Positions 16,609 through 24,316 of a DNA stretch of 64,000 nucleotides are shown here, in pieces. The DNA lies in contig NZ_CP132719.1 of the NCBI RefSeq assembly GCF_030845995.1, forward strand, positions 2,790,001 through 2,854,000. Reading direction: 5' to 3'. The DNA comes from Geothrix sp. 21YS21S-4 (GTDB lineage: Bacteria; Acidobacteriota; Holophagae; Holophagales; Holophagaceae). A program made the position numbers and the translations under genes. The notes beneath the pieces are model-generated. The model was not told where the DNA came from. It saw only the letters and a list, made by a program, of their open reading frames with translations, and searched no databases. Within the stretch, counting starts at the first letter, position 1. Every line of letters begins with the position of its first letter.

Positions 16609-17184
16609 CTACTGCGCCCAGGGGCGGTACTCGCCCCGCTTGCAGGCTTCCATGACTTCGACGAGCTTCGCCTCGTCCACGAACTCGTCGTAGACGTCGT
16701 GGTTCACCTGGACGCAGGGACCGCTGCCGCAGCCCGCCAGGCACTCCGCTTCCTCTACGCTCCACATCCCGTCGGGACTCGGGCCGTGACCCGGCTGGAC
16801 GCCGGCCTTCTCGCAGACCTTCTCCAGGAGCTGGGCCGCGCCGCGGAGGGCGCAGCTGATGTTGGTGCAGACCTGGAAGTGGAAGCGCCCCACGGGCGCC
16901 TTCTGATACATCGTGTAGAAGGTGGCGACGCCGAACACGTGGCTCTCGGGGATGCCGATGGCCCGCGCGACGGCCTTCATCGCGGCGAGGCTGACGAACC
17001 CGAATTCCCGCTGGGCGATGTGCAGGGCGGGCAGCGTGGCCGCCAGCTTGTCGGGAAACTTGGCCGCGATGGCCTGGATCTCGGCGACGGCCTCCGGGCT
17101 GAATTCCTTGCGCTCGGATTCGGGCAACCGCTGGCCGGGGGCCAGGGGCTCGTTCGACATGTCGGGAGGCAGAGGGTGATTCAT
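16609..17184 (-). CDS. nuoE: NADH-quinone oxidoreductase subunit E
   Basis: This 191-residue thioredoxin-like subunit carries the [2Fe-2S] cluster N1a, with Cys in CTNISC and CLAGCGSGPC, and the preceding helical domain with ALHIAQREFGFVS. I start at the ATG at 17184; a GTG lies two codons upstream and ATG codon 11 downstream. A TAAACT -10 box about 22 bases upstream (17207-17212) gives nuoEF its own promoter, separate from nuoABCD. With NuoF it forms the NADH dehydrogenase head. Confidence 0.93.
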   Translation of the reverse strand: MNHPLPPDMSNEPLAPGQRLPESERKEFSPEAVAEIQAIAAKFPDKLAATLPALHIAQREFGFVSLAAMKAVARAIGIPESHVFGVATFYTMYQKAPVGRFHFQVCTNISCALRGAAQLLEKVCEKAGVQPGHGPSPDGMWSVEEAECLAGCGSGPCVQVNHDVYDEFVDEAKLVEVMEACKRGEYRPWAQ

Positions 17185-17206
17185 GGGCACGCTCGCAGGT
17201 GGGGCC

Positions 17207-17212
17207 AGTTTA
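17207..17212 (-). promoter_or_regulatory. -10 box of nuoEF
   Basis: On the minus strand GCTAAACTGG contains TAAACT and matches the gCTAnnCTGG pattern seen before many genes here. It sits 12 bases after the yceI terminator and 22 bases before the nuoE ATG. No clear -35 is visible. Confidence 0.45.
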
Positions 17213-17223
17213 GCCCAAAGGGA

Positions 17224-17258
17224 ATGGGGGGCACCCGGCCAAAGCGGGTGCCCCCCAT
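17224..17258 (-). terminator. strong hairpin after yceI
   Basis: A perfect 14-base stem (ATGGGGGGCACCCG with its complement) around a seven-base loop lies 20 bases after the yceI stop and upstream of nuoE. It probably insulates nuoEF from yceI transcription; no long T run follows. Confidence 0.6.
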
Positions 17259-17278
17259 CACGAAACGCGGGATGCGGT

Positions 17279-17869
17279 TTACTTCTGCGCGGCGCCGGCC
17301 TTGCCCGCCTCGACGTTCAGGCTCACGGAAACCGTCTCGCCGATGACGCCGGGATAGGTCTTGATGCCGTATTCGTTCCGGTTGAGGGTGAGGGCGCCGT
17401 CCACGAAGCCCGCCACCACGGAGCCCGGCTGCATCCCAGGCTGGGTGCCGGCGTTGCTGATGGGGAAGGTGATCCGCTTGGTCACGCCGTGCAGCGTGAA
17501 GTCCCCGGTGACCTCCAGCTTGCCCTTGCTCACTTCCTTCACGGCGGTGCTCTTGAACGTGATGATGGGGAACTTCTCCACGTCGAAGAAATCGGGGGAC
17601 TTCAGGTGCTTGTCCCGGGCCTCGTTGTCGGTGGTGATGCTGGCGGCGTCGATGGACACCTCCACGCTGGACTTGGCGAGGTCGGCGGTGTCCACCTTGA
17701 TCGTTCCCTGGAACTTGGTGAAGCGGCCGCTGGTCTTGGCCAGAAGGTGACCGACCTTGAAGCTCACTTCGCTGTGCACCGGATCGATCTTGTAGACGTC
17801 CTCGGCGGCGAAGGCCGGCAGGGCGGCCAGCGAGAGGAGCGCGAGAAGGGCGCGGAAGGGGTGGCGCAT
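17279..17869 (-). CDS. YceI-family periplasmic protein
   Basis: This 196-residue protein has a signal peptide ending in PAFAAE and the YceI lipocalin-like barrel beginning YKIDPVHSEVSFKVGHL, with SGRFTKFQGTI and the closing NRNEYGI. Family members bind isoprenoid quinone-like or amphiphilic molecules in the periplasm; the ligand here is unknown. ATG at 17869 follows GGAGGTTCC. It is divergent from a MarR regulator and probably controlled by it. Its location between the two nuo blocks is notable given the quinone link of the family. Confidence 0.92.
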   Translation of the reverse strand: MRHPFRALLALLSLAALPAFAAEDVYKIDPVHSEVSFKVGHLLAKTSGRFTKFQGTIKVDTADLAKSSVEVSIDAASITTDNEARDKHLKSPDFFDVEKFPIITFKSTAVKEVSKGKLEVTGDFTLHGVTKRITFPISNAGTQPGMQPGSVVAGFVDGALTLNRNEYGIKTYPGVIGETVSVSLNVEAGKAGAAQK

Positions 17870-17886
17870 GGAACCTCCAGGGAATA

Positions 17887-17938
17887 GGTGTTTCACCATG
17901 CAACCAAGCCTAGGCCGTTTTTAACAAGTTGCAACACC
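17887..17938. promoter_or_regulatory. candidate MarR operator region
   Basis: The divergent space between yceI and the MarR gene contains the palindrome GTTGCAAC (17928-17935), a second TGCAAC at 17899, and an outer inverted pair GGTGTT (17887-17892) / AACACC (17933-17938). Such symmetric half sites next to a MarR gene are typical of autoregulated divergent promoters. Confidence 0.4.
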
Positions 17939-17985
17939 TTTTTTGGAGAAATCGTGTCACCCTTTTGAAGCGGGAGCGAATCGCA

Positions 17986-18474
17986 ATGCACCTCCGGGAA
18001 GAACTCCAGATCACCAAGCCCCTCGAGCCCGGCCACGAGGTGGCCCTGGCGCTGCTGCTCACCCGGGAGTACGTGGCGCGGCTGTTCGACCAGGCCCTCT
18101 ACGAGCGGGAGGACATCTCGGACCAGCAGTTCAACCTGCTCCGCATCCTCAAGGGCGGCCCCCGGGACGGCTATCTGGTGAAGGACCTCCGCTCGCGGAT
18201 GATCTACCGCTTCGCCGACGTTCCCCGGCTGGTGAACCGCCTGGAGGCCCGGGGCCTGGTGAAGCGCTGCGAGAACCCCGCCGACCGCCGCGGGAGCCGC
18301 GTCCAGATCACGCCCAAGGGGCTCGCCCTGGAGGCGCGGATGCACACCCAGCACCACGCCCTCTGCCAGCGGGTGGACGAGTGCCTGGAACCCGGCGAGC
18401 GGGACCTGCTCCTGTCCCTCCTGGAGCGCCTGCGGAACGACTTCCGGACGCAGGTGGAGGCCCTGGAGAAATAG
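17986..18474 (+). CDS. MarR-family transcriptional regulator
   Basis: This 162-residue winged-helix regulator shows the MarR pattern: ISDQQFNLLRILKGGPRDGY, then VKDLRSRMIYRFADVPRLVNRLEARGLVKR as recognition helix and the wing with ENPADRRGSRVQITPKG. The ATG at 17986 is preceded by GGGAG. It is transcribed away from yceI, its most likely target. The inducing ligand is unknown. Confidence 0.9.
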   Translation: MHLREELQITKPLEPGHEVALALLLTREYVARLFDQALYEREDISDQQFNLLRILKGGPRDGYLVKDLRSRMIYRFADVPRLVNRLEARGLVKRCENPADRRGSRVQITPKGLALEARMHTQHHALCQRVDECLEPGERDLLLSLLERLRNDFRTQVEALEK

Positions 18475-18478
18475 CCTC

Positions 18479-19231
18479 CTACTGCAGAAGGCGAAGGATC
18501 GACGGGCTGGCCGGACTGAAGGCCTGGACGCCGGCGTGGTGCAGCACCTGGAGGCGGGCCAGGGCCACCGCCTCGCGGGCCGTCACCTTGGTGCGGATTC
18601 CCCCCGCGGCGAGGGTGTTTTGCGCCCGGACCCCCAACACGTTCGAGGCCTGGATGAGCTGCCGCCGAATGTCCGTCAGCTCGCTTCTCAGCGCGGCCAC
18701 GCGGGCGAGCGCCTCCTGGAAGCGGGCGGGCTCCTCCTGCGGAGTCCCCGGGGTTCCCAGCAGCGTCTGCGCGTCCACCCGGCCCAAGGCGAAACGAAGG
18801 GGTGCCGCCCGGTCCAGAGCCACCTCCAGCGTGGCGCCGAACACGGGCGTGCCGTTGAAAGTCGTGCCCCCATCCAGCTCATCCAGCGTCCGCAGGAGAA
18901 TCTGGTGCTCGGCCCGGCGGAGGCGGGTAGAGCCGTCCTCCGGAACCGCGGCGTCGGCCAGGAGCGCCGCCAGCTCCGCGCCCCGGGTCAGCAGATCGCG
19001 CACTTCGAGGGCCGCATCGTCCGCCGCGCGCAGGAACAGCAGGCCGTCGCCCGCATTGCGCCGTCCCTGCTCGACCCGCCGCAGCCACCCCTCCAGCCCG
19101 GTCGCCGTGCCCCCCTCGGTGGCCCGCTCCGCCTCCAGGACCTCCAGGATCCCGTCCAGACCTTCGTCCGCGCCCCCCGCCTCGCGGCTAGCGCCCAGAA
19201 TGGCCACCGAATTGAGGAAGGACCTGACCAT
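18479..19231 (-). CDS. short flagellin-like protein
   Basis: This 250-residue protein shows the two conserved ends of flagellin-type proteins without a variable middle. The N-terminal half has RNAGDGLLFLRAADDAALEV and DELDGGTTFNGTPVF, the counterpart of the flagellin T-FNG element. The C-terminus AREAVALARLQVLHHAG, ending in SPSILRLLQ, mirrors the flagellin D0/D1 end. Divergence is strong and no flagellar genes are nearby. It could be a minor filament or hook-junction protein, or something derived from one. The start at 19231 has GGGAG upstream. It converges with the MarR gene with a four-base gap and sits between nuoEF and nuoABCD. Confidence 0.55.
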   Translation of the reverse strand: MVRSFLNSVAILGASREAGGADEGLDGILEVLEAERATEGGTATGLEGWLRRVEQGRRNAGDGLLFLRAADDAALEVRDLLTRGAELAALLADAAVPEDGSTRLRRAEHQILLRTLDELDGGTTFNGTPVFGATLEVALDRAAPLRFALGRVDAQTLLGTPGTPQEEPARFQEALARVAALRSELTDIRRQLIQASNVLGVRAQNTLAAGGIRTKVTAREAVALARLQVLHHAGVQAFSPASPSILRLLQ

Positions 19232-19617
19232 GACGCTCCCTGGAGGCAATTCTGGCACCGACCGCCGCCGGAACACGAATTCCGCAGGAGCTGCCGGGTG
19301 CCTTTCGGGAGGAGCTCAGCGGAGCCGCACGACTGGCTCGGCCCCCTCACGGCCCTGCACATTGCGCATGATGGGCCTCCCTCCCGCTATCGCACGCGGT
19401 GCGGGCTCCCGTTCGGCTCCGGCCGTAGGCTTCGCGCGCTCGCTGTGCTGGGCGCTTCAGCGATCCAGCTCGCCCGCAATGATGCTGACTCGGCCCTTCC
19501 TGGGCCTCGCCCCTGCGGGGCCATGCGCTTCGCGCACGGTCGGCCTCCGCTGCTGCTCCGGCCTCATCGCGCCCACCACGGTGCCGGGCTCCCGCCCGGG
19601 CCGCCGTCCTCGGCGCG
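19232..19617. other. gene-free stretch upstream of the flagellin-like gene
   Basis: These 386 bases lie between the nuoD stop and the flagellin-like start. No open frame in either strand looks like a real gene. The segment is GC-rich with several short self-complementary patches, for example CGTGCGCGAAGCGCATG-like pairing near 19525, and it contains a relic of the nuoD 3' end at 19457-19483. It should also hold the flagellin-like promoter, which I could not pick out. Confidence 0.5.
19457..19483 (-). pseudogene. relic of a nuoD 3' end
   Basis: On the minus strand these 27 bases encode IIAGELDR followed by a stop, identical in protein to the last residues of NuoD (19618-19644). Twenty-four of 27 bases agree, and all three differences are synonymous third positions. 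Upstream of it no NuoD similarity is evident. Confidence 0.45.
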
Positions 19618-20823
19618 TCAACGGTCCAGCTCGCCCGCGATGATATTCATCGCGCCGAGGACGGCGACGGCGTCGGCGATGAGGGTGCCTTTCACCTGCT
19701 CCTCGAAGCTGCTGAAGATGGGGAGGCAGGGGGGACGGACGCGGATGCGGTAGGGGTTCTTGCCGCCGTCGCTGACCAGGTAGAAGCCCAGCTCGCCGTT
19801 GGCGGCTTCGGTGGCGCTGTAGACCTCGCCGACGGGCATCTCGATCCCGTGCATGATCAGCTTGAAGTGGTGGATGAGGCTTTCCATCCGCGTGTAGACC
19901 TTCTCCTTGGGGGGAAGGGCCACCTTGTAGTCATCCACGATGATGGGGCCGGGCTCCAGGCGGTCGAGCACCTGGCGGATGATCCGCAGGCTCTGGCGCA
20001 TCTCCTCGATCCGCACCAGGTAGCGGTCGAACACGTCGCCGGTGGTGCCCACGGGGATGTCGAAGTCGTAGGTCTCGTAGCCGAGGTAGGGCTGGGCCTT
20101 GCGGAGGTCGTGGGGCACGCCCGCGGCGCGCAGGCAGGGGCCCGTGTAGCCCCAGCTCACCGCGTCCTCGGGGCTGATGGCGCCGATGCCCTTGGTGCGG
20201 TTGTACCAGATGGGGTTGTGGGTGAGGAGGCGCTCGCACTCGTCGATGGCCGCTTCGCACTCCACCAGGAAGCGCTCGCACAGGGGGGCGAAACCCTCGG
20301 GGATGTCGCGGAAGAGGCCGCCGATGCGGGTGAAGCTGGTGTGCAGGCGCTGGCCCGCGGCCATCTCGAACAGGTCGTAGGCGGTCTCGCGCTGGCGGAA
20401 GAGGTAGAGGAAGGCGGTGAAGGCGCCGATGTCCACGGCGTTCACGCCCACGCACACGATGTGGTCGGCCACGCGGGCGATCTCGGACATCAGCACGCGG
20501 ATCTGCTGGGCGCGGACGGGGATCTGGATCCCCATCAGCTTCTCCACGGCGCCCGCGTAGCCCACGTTGTTCATGATCGAACTGCAGTAGTTCAGGCGGT
20601 CCGTGAGGGGGATGAATTGCTGGTAGCTGAGGCTCTCGCCCAGCTTCTCCACGCCGCGGTGGAGGTAGCCCATCTCCGGCGTGGCCTTGACGATGGTCTC
20701 GCCCTCCAGCTCGAGGACGATGCGCAGGGTCCCGTGGGTCGTGGGATGGGAGGGGCCCAGGTTGACGATCATGCGGTCGCCGTCCGCCTGCTGCCGGGAA
20801 AGGGCGATGGAATCCATGGTCAT
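19618..20823 (-). CDS. nuoD: NADH-quinone oxidoreductase subunit D
   Basis: This 401-residue subunit lies at the quinone site in the peripheral arm. Diagnostic stretches are NLGPSHPTTHGTLRI near the N-terminus, GYLHRGVEKLGE and the C-terminal KGTLIADAVAVLGAMNII. It is separate from NuoC. The ATG at 20823 lies one base after the nuoC stop. It is the last gene of the nuoABCD block; nuoE is more than 2 kb away. Confidence 0.95.
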   Translation of the reverse strand: MTMDSIALSRQQADGDRMIVNLGPSHPTTHGTLRIVLELEGETIVKATPEMGYLHRGVEKLGESLSYQQFIPLTDRLNYCSSIMNNVGYAGAVEKLMGIQIPVRAQQIRVLMSEIARVADHIVCVGVNAVDIGAFTAFLYLFRQRETAYDLFEMAAGQRLHTSFTRIGGLFRDIPEGFAPLCERFLVECEAAIDECERLLTHNPIWYNRTKGIGAISPEDAVSWGYTGPCLRAAGVPHDLRKAQPYLGYETYDFDIPVGTTGDVFDRYLVRIEEMRQSLRIIRQVLDRLEPGPIIVDDYKVALPPKEKVYTRMESLIHHFKLIMHGIEMPVGEVYSATEAANGELGFYLVSDGGKNPYRIRVRPPCLPIFSSFEEQVKGTLIADAVAVLGAMNIIAGELDR

Positions 20824-20824
20824 G

Positions 20825-21313
20825 TCAGCCCCGCTGCCCGTTGTTGTAGGGAGCCGTGCAGCCCTCCATGCAGAAGGCATCCCCGCCATCGAGGGGGAAG
20901 TCCTTGCGGAGGGGGTGGCCCGGGAAGTCGTCCCAGGTGAGGAGGCGCTTGAGGTTGGGATGACCCTCGAAGGCGATCCCGAACAGGTCGAAGACCTCGC
21001 GCTCGAACCAGTCGGCGGTCTTGAAGCGGGCGGTGAGAGTCGGAATCGCCTCGCCCTCGGCGAGGGGCACCTTCACCCGCAGGCGCTCCTGGCTGGCCAG
21101 GTTCAGCCAGTGGTAGACGACGTCGAACCGGGGCTGGCGCTCCGGCCAGTCCACCGCCGTGATATCCACCAGCATCTGGAACCCTTCGCGGTGGAGCAGC
21201 TCCACCAGGGAAAGCAGGCGGTCCTTGGCCACGACCACGGTCTGGTCGCCCCGGAAGGCGTGGCGGTCGGCCACCGCTCCCGGGAGCTGCGCGTCGATGT
21301 GCTCGATGATCAT
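20825..21313 (-). CDS. nuoC: NADH-quinone oxidoreductase subunit C
   Basis: This 162-residue hydrophilic subunit supports NuoD. The 30-kDa-subunit signature ERLRVKVPLAEGEAIPTL ... WFEREVFDLFGIAFEGHPNL ... DDFPGHPLRKDFP is complete. The C-terminal tail with FCMEGCTAPYNNGQRG is slightly longer than usual. It is transcribed between nuoB and nuoD with short gaps. Confidence 0.95.
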   Translation of the reverse strand: MIIEHIDAQLPGAVADRHAFRGDQTVVVAKDRLLSLVELLHREGFQMLVDITAVDWPERQPRFDVVYHWLNLASQERLRVKVPLAEGEAIPTLTARFKTADWFEREVFDLFGIAFEGHPNLKRLLTWDDFPGHPLRKDFPLDGGDAFCMEGCTAPYNNGQRG

Positions 21314-21325
21314 GGTCCGCCCCGC

Positions 21326-21934
21326 CTAGAAGATCGCGCCCGCGCCGCGCTCCGCGGCGCCCATCAGCATCTCGCGGATGGCCTGCTGGCCCGTCAGCCC
21401 CTCCTTCTCCTGGAGGGCCTCCTGCCGCGCGAGGCTCTCGTAGAAGCGGGCGATGTGGTCCTTGCGCATGGAGAGCGATTCCTTCTCGATCTTCTCCTGC
21501 AGCTTCATCACGCCGTAGATCATGCTCTCGGGCCGGGGCGGGCAGCCGGGGACGTAGACGTCCACGGGGATGATCCGGTCGGCGCCCTGGAGGGTGGCGT
21601 AGGTGCGGTACATCCCGCCCGATGACGCGCACACGCCCACGCTGATCACCCACTTGGGCTCGGCCATCTGGGCGTAGATGGTGCGCAGGACCGGCGCCAT
21701 CTTGTTGGTGATGGTGCCCAGGATCAGCATCATGTCGCTCTGGCGCGGGCTGAAGCGCATGGCCTCGGCGCCGAAACGGCTGAGGTCGTAGCGGGACGAC
21801 ATCATGCTCATGAACTCGATGGCGCAGCAGGCCACGCCGAAGGGCATGGGCCACAGGCTGTTCTTGCGGCCCCAGTTGACCACCGCGTCCAGGCGCGTGG
21901 TCAGGACCGCGTCGTTGATGTTCAGTTCCGCCAT
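21326..21934 (-). CDS. nuoB: NADH-quinone oxidoreductase subunit B
   Basis: This 202-residue subunit carries cluster N2, the last electron carrier before quinone. The cysteines are in [17 protein letters not shown] and VPGCPPRPE, as expected. It begins one base before the end of the spacing to nuoA, in a tight operon. The C-terminal about 50 residues (after [13 protein letters not shown]) extend beyond the core fold. Confidence 0.96.
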   Translation of the reverse strand: MAELNINDAVLTTRLDAVVNWGRKNSLWPMPFGVACCAIEFMSMMSSRYDLSRFGAEAMRFSPRQSDMMLILGTITNKMAPVLRTIYAQMAEPKWVISVGVCASSGGMYRTYATLQGADRIIPVDVYVPGCPPRPESMIYGVMKLQEKIEKESLSMRKDHIARFYESLARQEALQEKEGLTGQQAIREMLMGAAERGAGAIF

Positions 21935-21935
21935 C

Positions 21936-22316
21936 TCAGCGCTCCCACTCGAAGGCGCCCTTGCCCCAGGCGTAGACGAAACCCACCAGCAGGGTGGCCA
22001 TGAAGCTCAGCATGGCGCCGAAGGTCCACAGAGCGTGCTTGAAGTTCACGGCCCAGGGCAGCAGGAACGCGGCTTCCACGTCGAACAGGATGAACAGCAT
22101 CGCGGTCAGGTAGAACTTCACGGAGTACTTGTGGCGGGCGCCGTCCTGCTGCGCGGGAACGCCGCACTCGTAGGGCCGCAGCTTCGCCTCCTGCGGATTG
22201 TTGGGCTTCAGCAGCGGAAGCACCTTGCCCGACAGCACGAGAATCGCGATGGCCGTCACGGCGGCGATCGCAAGAAGGATCAGGACCGGGAGGAAGGGCG
22301 ATGCGGGATGGGCCAT
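21936..22316 (-). CDS. nuoA: NADH-quinone oxidoreductase subunit A
   Basis: This 126-residue membrane subunit has three helices; the conserved loop [20 protein letters not shown] and the following [12 protein letters not shown] segment are diagnostic. It is the first gene of the nuoABCD block. The 164-base space to the ACP gene carries divergent promoters; on the minus side GCTAAGCTGG lies about 35 bases upstream of the ATG. Confidence 0.95.
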   Translation of the reverse strand: MAHPASPFLPVLILLAIAAVTAIAILVLSGKVLPLLKPNNPQEAKLRPYECGVPAQQDGARHKYSVKFYLTAMLFILFDVEAAFLLPWAVNFKHALWTFGAMLSFMATLLVGFVYAWGKGAFEWER

Positions 22317-22480
22317 GGCGCTCTCGGGCGGAGGGTTCCGCGAGCGTCCAGCTTAGCGCCCTTTGCGAAGCGGCGACCCCGGTCAAGATCACAAGCCCCC
22401 GGCCTTCCGGCTAGAATCTCCAGCCGGCGCCCGCGTCGGCTAGGATCGAGGGTGACCTCCACCCTTTCGCCGGGAACGCC

Positions 22481-22738
22481 ATGACCGACCTCAAGCTGCG
22501 CGCCAAAGAGATGATCATCGAGCGCCTCAAGCTGGAGGGGATGACGCCCGATCAGATCGACGACCAGGCTCCCCTCTTCGGCGACGGCCTCGGCCTGGAC
22601 TCCATCGACGCCCTGGAGCTGGTCCTGGGCATCGAGCAGAGCTTCGGCGTGAAGATCGAGGACGAGGCCGCGGGCCTGAAGGCGTTCCGCTCCGTCCAGG
22701 CCCTGACCGACTTCATCGCCGAGCACGCCAAGGCCTGA
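22481..22738 (+). CDS. acyl carrier protein
   Basis: This 85-residue acidic protein has the phosphopantetheine attachment motif GLDSIDALEL (Ser41). It is followed by hotdog and ketosynthase genes, so it is a dedicated carrier for that cluster rather than the housekeeping AcpP. Possible -10 boxes GCTAGAATC (22410) and GGCTAGGATC (22438) lie upstream. Confidence 0.9.
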   Translation: MTDLKLRAKEMIIERLKLEGMTPDQIDDQAPLFGDGLGLDSIDALELVLGIEQSFGVKIEDEAAGLKAFRSVQALTDFIAEHAKA

Positions 22739-22742
22739 GGTC

Positions 22743-23141
22743 ATGACGGACGTTCCGGCCCACCTGCCCCACCGCCGCCCCTTCCTGCTGGTGGACCGCG
22801 TGGTGGAGCGCGAGCCAGGCATCCGCGCGGTGGCGGAAAAGCTGGTGACGGGCCAGGAGCCCTGCTTCCGGGGCTCCAAAGGAGCCGTGCCCGCTCCCCT
22901 CCTGCTGGAAATGCTCGCCCAGACCGGCGGCTTCCTGGAATCGGACCCGCTCCACGGGTCGGCCGTCTTCCTGGCAGGGATCCGTGACGCCCGGTTCCCG
23001 GCCGCCGCCCATCCCGGCGACCGCCTCCGCCTGGAAGCGGTGGCGGATGGCGCCTTCGCGGGAATGATGAAAGTGCAGGGAACGGTGACCTGCGACGGGC
23101 GGGAACTGTGCACCGCCAGCCTCCTGGTCAAGCGCCTGTGA
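22743..23141 (+). CDS. FabZ-like hotdog protein with a degenerate active site
   Basis: This 132-residue single hotdog fold resembles 3-hydroxyacyl-ACP dehydratases: LPHRRPFLLVDRV at 8-20, then EPCFRG and LLLEMLAQTGGF. In FabZ the catalytic His lies in GHFP; here that position reads GSKG, while the partner Glu in LLLEMLAQ is kept. It may therefore have lost dehydratase activity or use another residue. The gene starts four bases after the ACP stop and overlaps the ketosynthase by four bases. Confidence 0.75.
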   Translation: MTDVPAHLPHRRPFLLVDRVVEREPGIRAVAEKLVTGQEPCFRGSKGAVPAPLLLEMLAQTGGFLESDPLHGSAVFLAGIRDARFPAAAHPGDRLRLEAVADGAFAGMMKVQGTVTCDGRELCTASLLVKRL

Positions 23142-24316
23142 AGCGCGTTGTCGTCACGGGCCTCGGCATCGTCTCCTCCCTGGCCCTGGACCGGGAAGGC
23201 ACCTGGGCCGCCATGCTGGCGGGCCGGGACGGGCTCGGTCCCCTCACCCGCCTCCACCTGCCCGCCGAGCCCGCCCAGATCGCGGGCGAAGTGCCCTTGG
23301 AACCGGAGCGGCATCGCACCCTGTGCGAAGTCATGGCGCGCCGGGCGCTGGAAGAAGCCCTCGACGGCCACCGGCCGGGCGGGGATCCCGCGCGCCTGGG
23401 CGTCTTCCAGGGGGCGGGCACCAGCGGCCTGCCCGTGGCGGAGGCCTACCTGGCGGATCGCCTCGCCGGACGGCGCGGTCGCGCGGCGGAACCCATCTAC
23501 CAGAGCCCCGCCACCGTCACCGACGCCCTGGCCCGGATGATCGGCGCCGAGGGCCCCCGGGGGACGGTGATGAACGCCTGCTCGTCGAGCCTGCTGGCCC
23601 TGGGCCAGGCCTGGGAGCGCCTCGCCGCCGGAGAACTGGACCTGGCCGTGGCCGGCGGCGCCGAAGGCCTGTGCCGCACCACCTACGCGGGCTTCTCCAG
23701 CCTGAAGGCCATGGACCGCGCCAAATGCCGCCCCTTCAGCCGCGACCGCGCGGGCCTCAACCTGGGCGAAGGGACCGTGCAGATGGTCCTGGAGCCCCTG
23801 GACTTGGCCCTCGCCCGGGGCGCGGCCATCTACGCCGAGGTCGCGGCCTACGGGGCCACCATGGACGCCCACCACCCCACCGCCCCCCATCCGGAGGGCG
23901 AGGGCGCGTTCCGGGCCATGGCGATGGCGCTGCGGACGGGCCGGATCGCCGCGGAGGACGTGGACCTCGTCTCCGCCCACGGGACCGCCACCCCGGCCAA
24001 TGATGCCGGGGAGTGCCTGGCCATCCGCCGGGCCCTGGGCGCCGCCGCCGATGCGGTCTCCGTCACCAGCACCAAGAGCCAGTTCGGCCACACCCTCGGC
24101 GCGGCCGGGGCCTTCGGAGCCGCCGCCGCCGTCCTGGCGCTGCGGGACCAGGTGGTCAGCCCCACCCTCCGGCTGGAGAACCCCGATCCCGCCTGCGACC
24201 TGGACTGCACGCCGCTCCACGCCAAATCCCGCCCTCTCCGGGCGGCGCTGGTGAACGCGTTCGCGTTTGGCGGAAATAACGTGGCGCTGGCCCTTCGCCG
24301 CTGGGAGGGAGTGTGA
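23138..24316 (+). CDS. beta-ketoacyl-ACP synthase (KS), catalytically complete
   Basis: This 392-residue thiolase-fold condensing enzyme keeps the full Cys-His-His set: Cys148 in NACSSSLLAL, His281 in SAHGTATPAND and His318 in FGHTLGAAG. It starts with GTG at 23138, overlapping the hotdog stop. It overlaps the next, Cys-less synthase by four bases, so they are probably a KS-alpha/KS-beta heterodimer as in aromatic polyketide or aryl-polyene synthesis. A stand-alone FabF role is less likely given the partner. Confidence 0.88.
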   Translation: MKRVVVTGLGIVSSLALDREGTWAAMLAGRDGLGPLTRLHLPAEPAQIAGEVPLEPERHRTLCEVMARRALEEALDGHRPGGDPARLGVFQGAGTSGLPVAEAYLADRLAGRRGRAAEPIYQSPATVTDALARMIGAEGPRGTVMNACSSSLLALGQAWERLAAGELDLAVAGGAEGLCRTTYAGFSSLKAMDRAKCRPFSRDRAGLNLGEGTVQMVLEPLDLALARGAAIYAEVAAYGATMDAHHPTAPHPEGEGAFRAMAMALRTGRIAAEDVDLVSAHGTATPANDAGECLAIRRALGAAADAVSVTSTKSQFGHTLGAAGAFGAAAAVLALRDQVVSPTLRLENPDPACDLDCTPLHAKSRPLRAALVNAFAFGGNNVALALRRWEGV

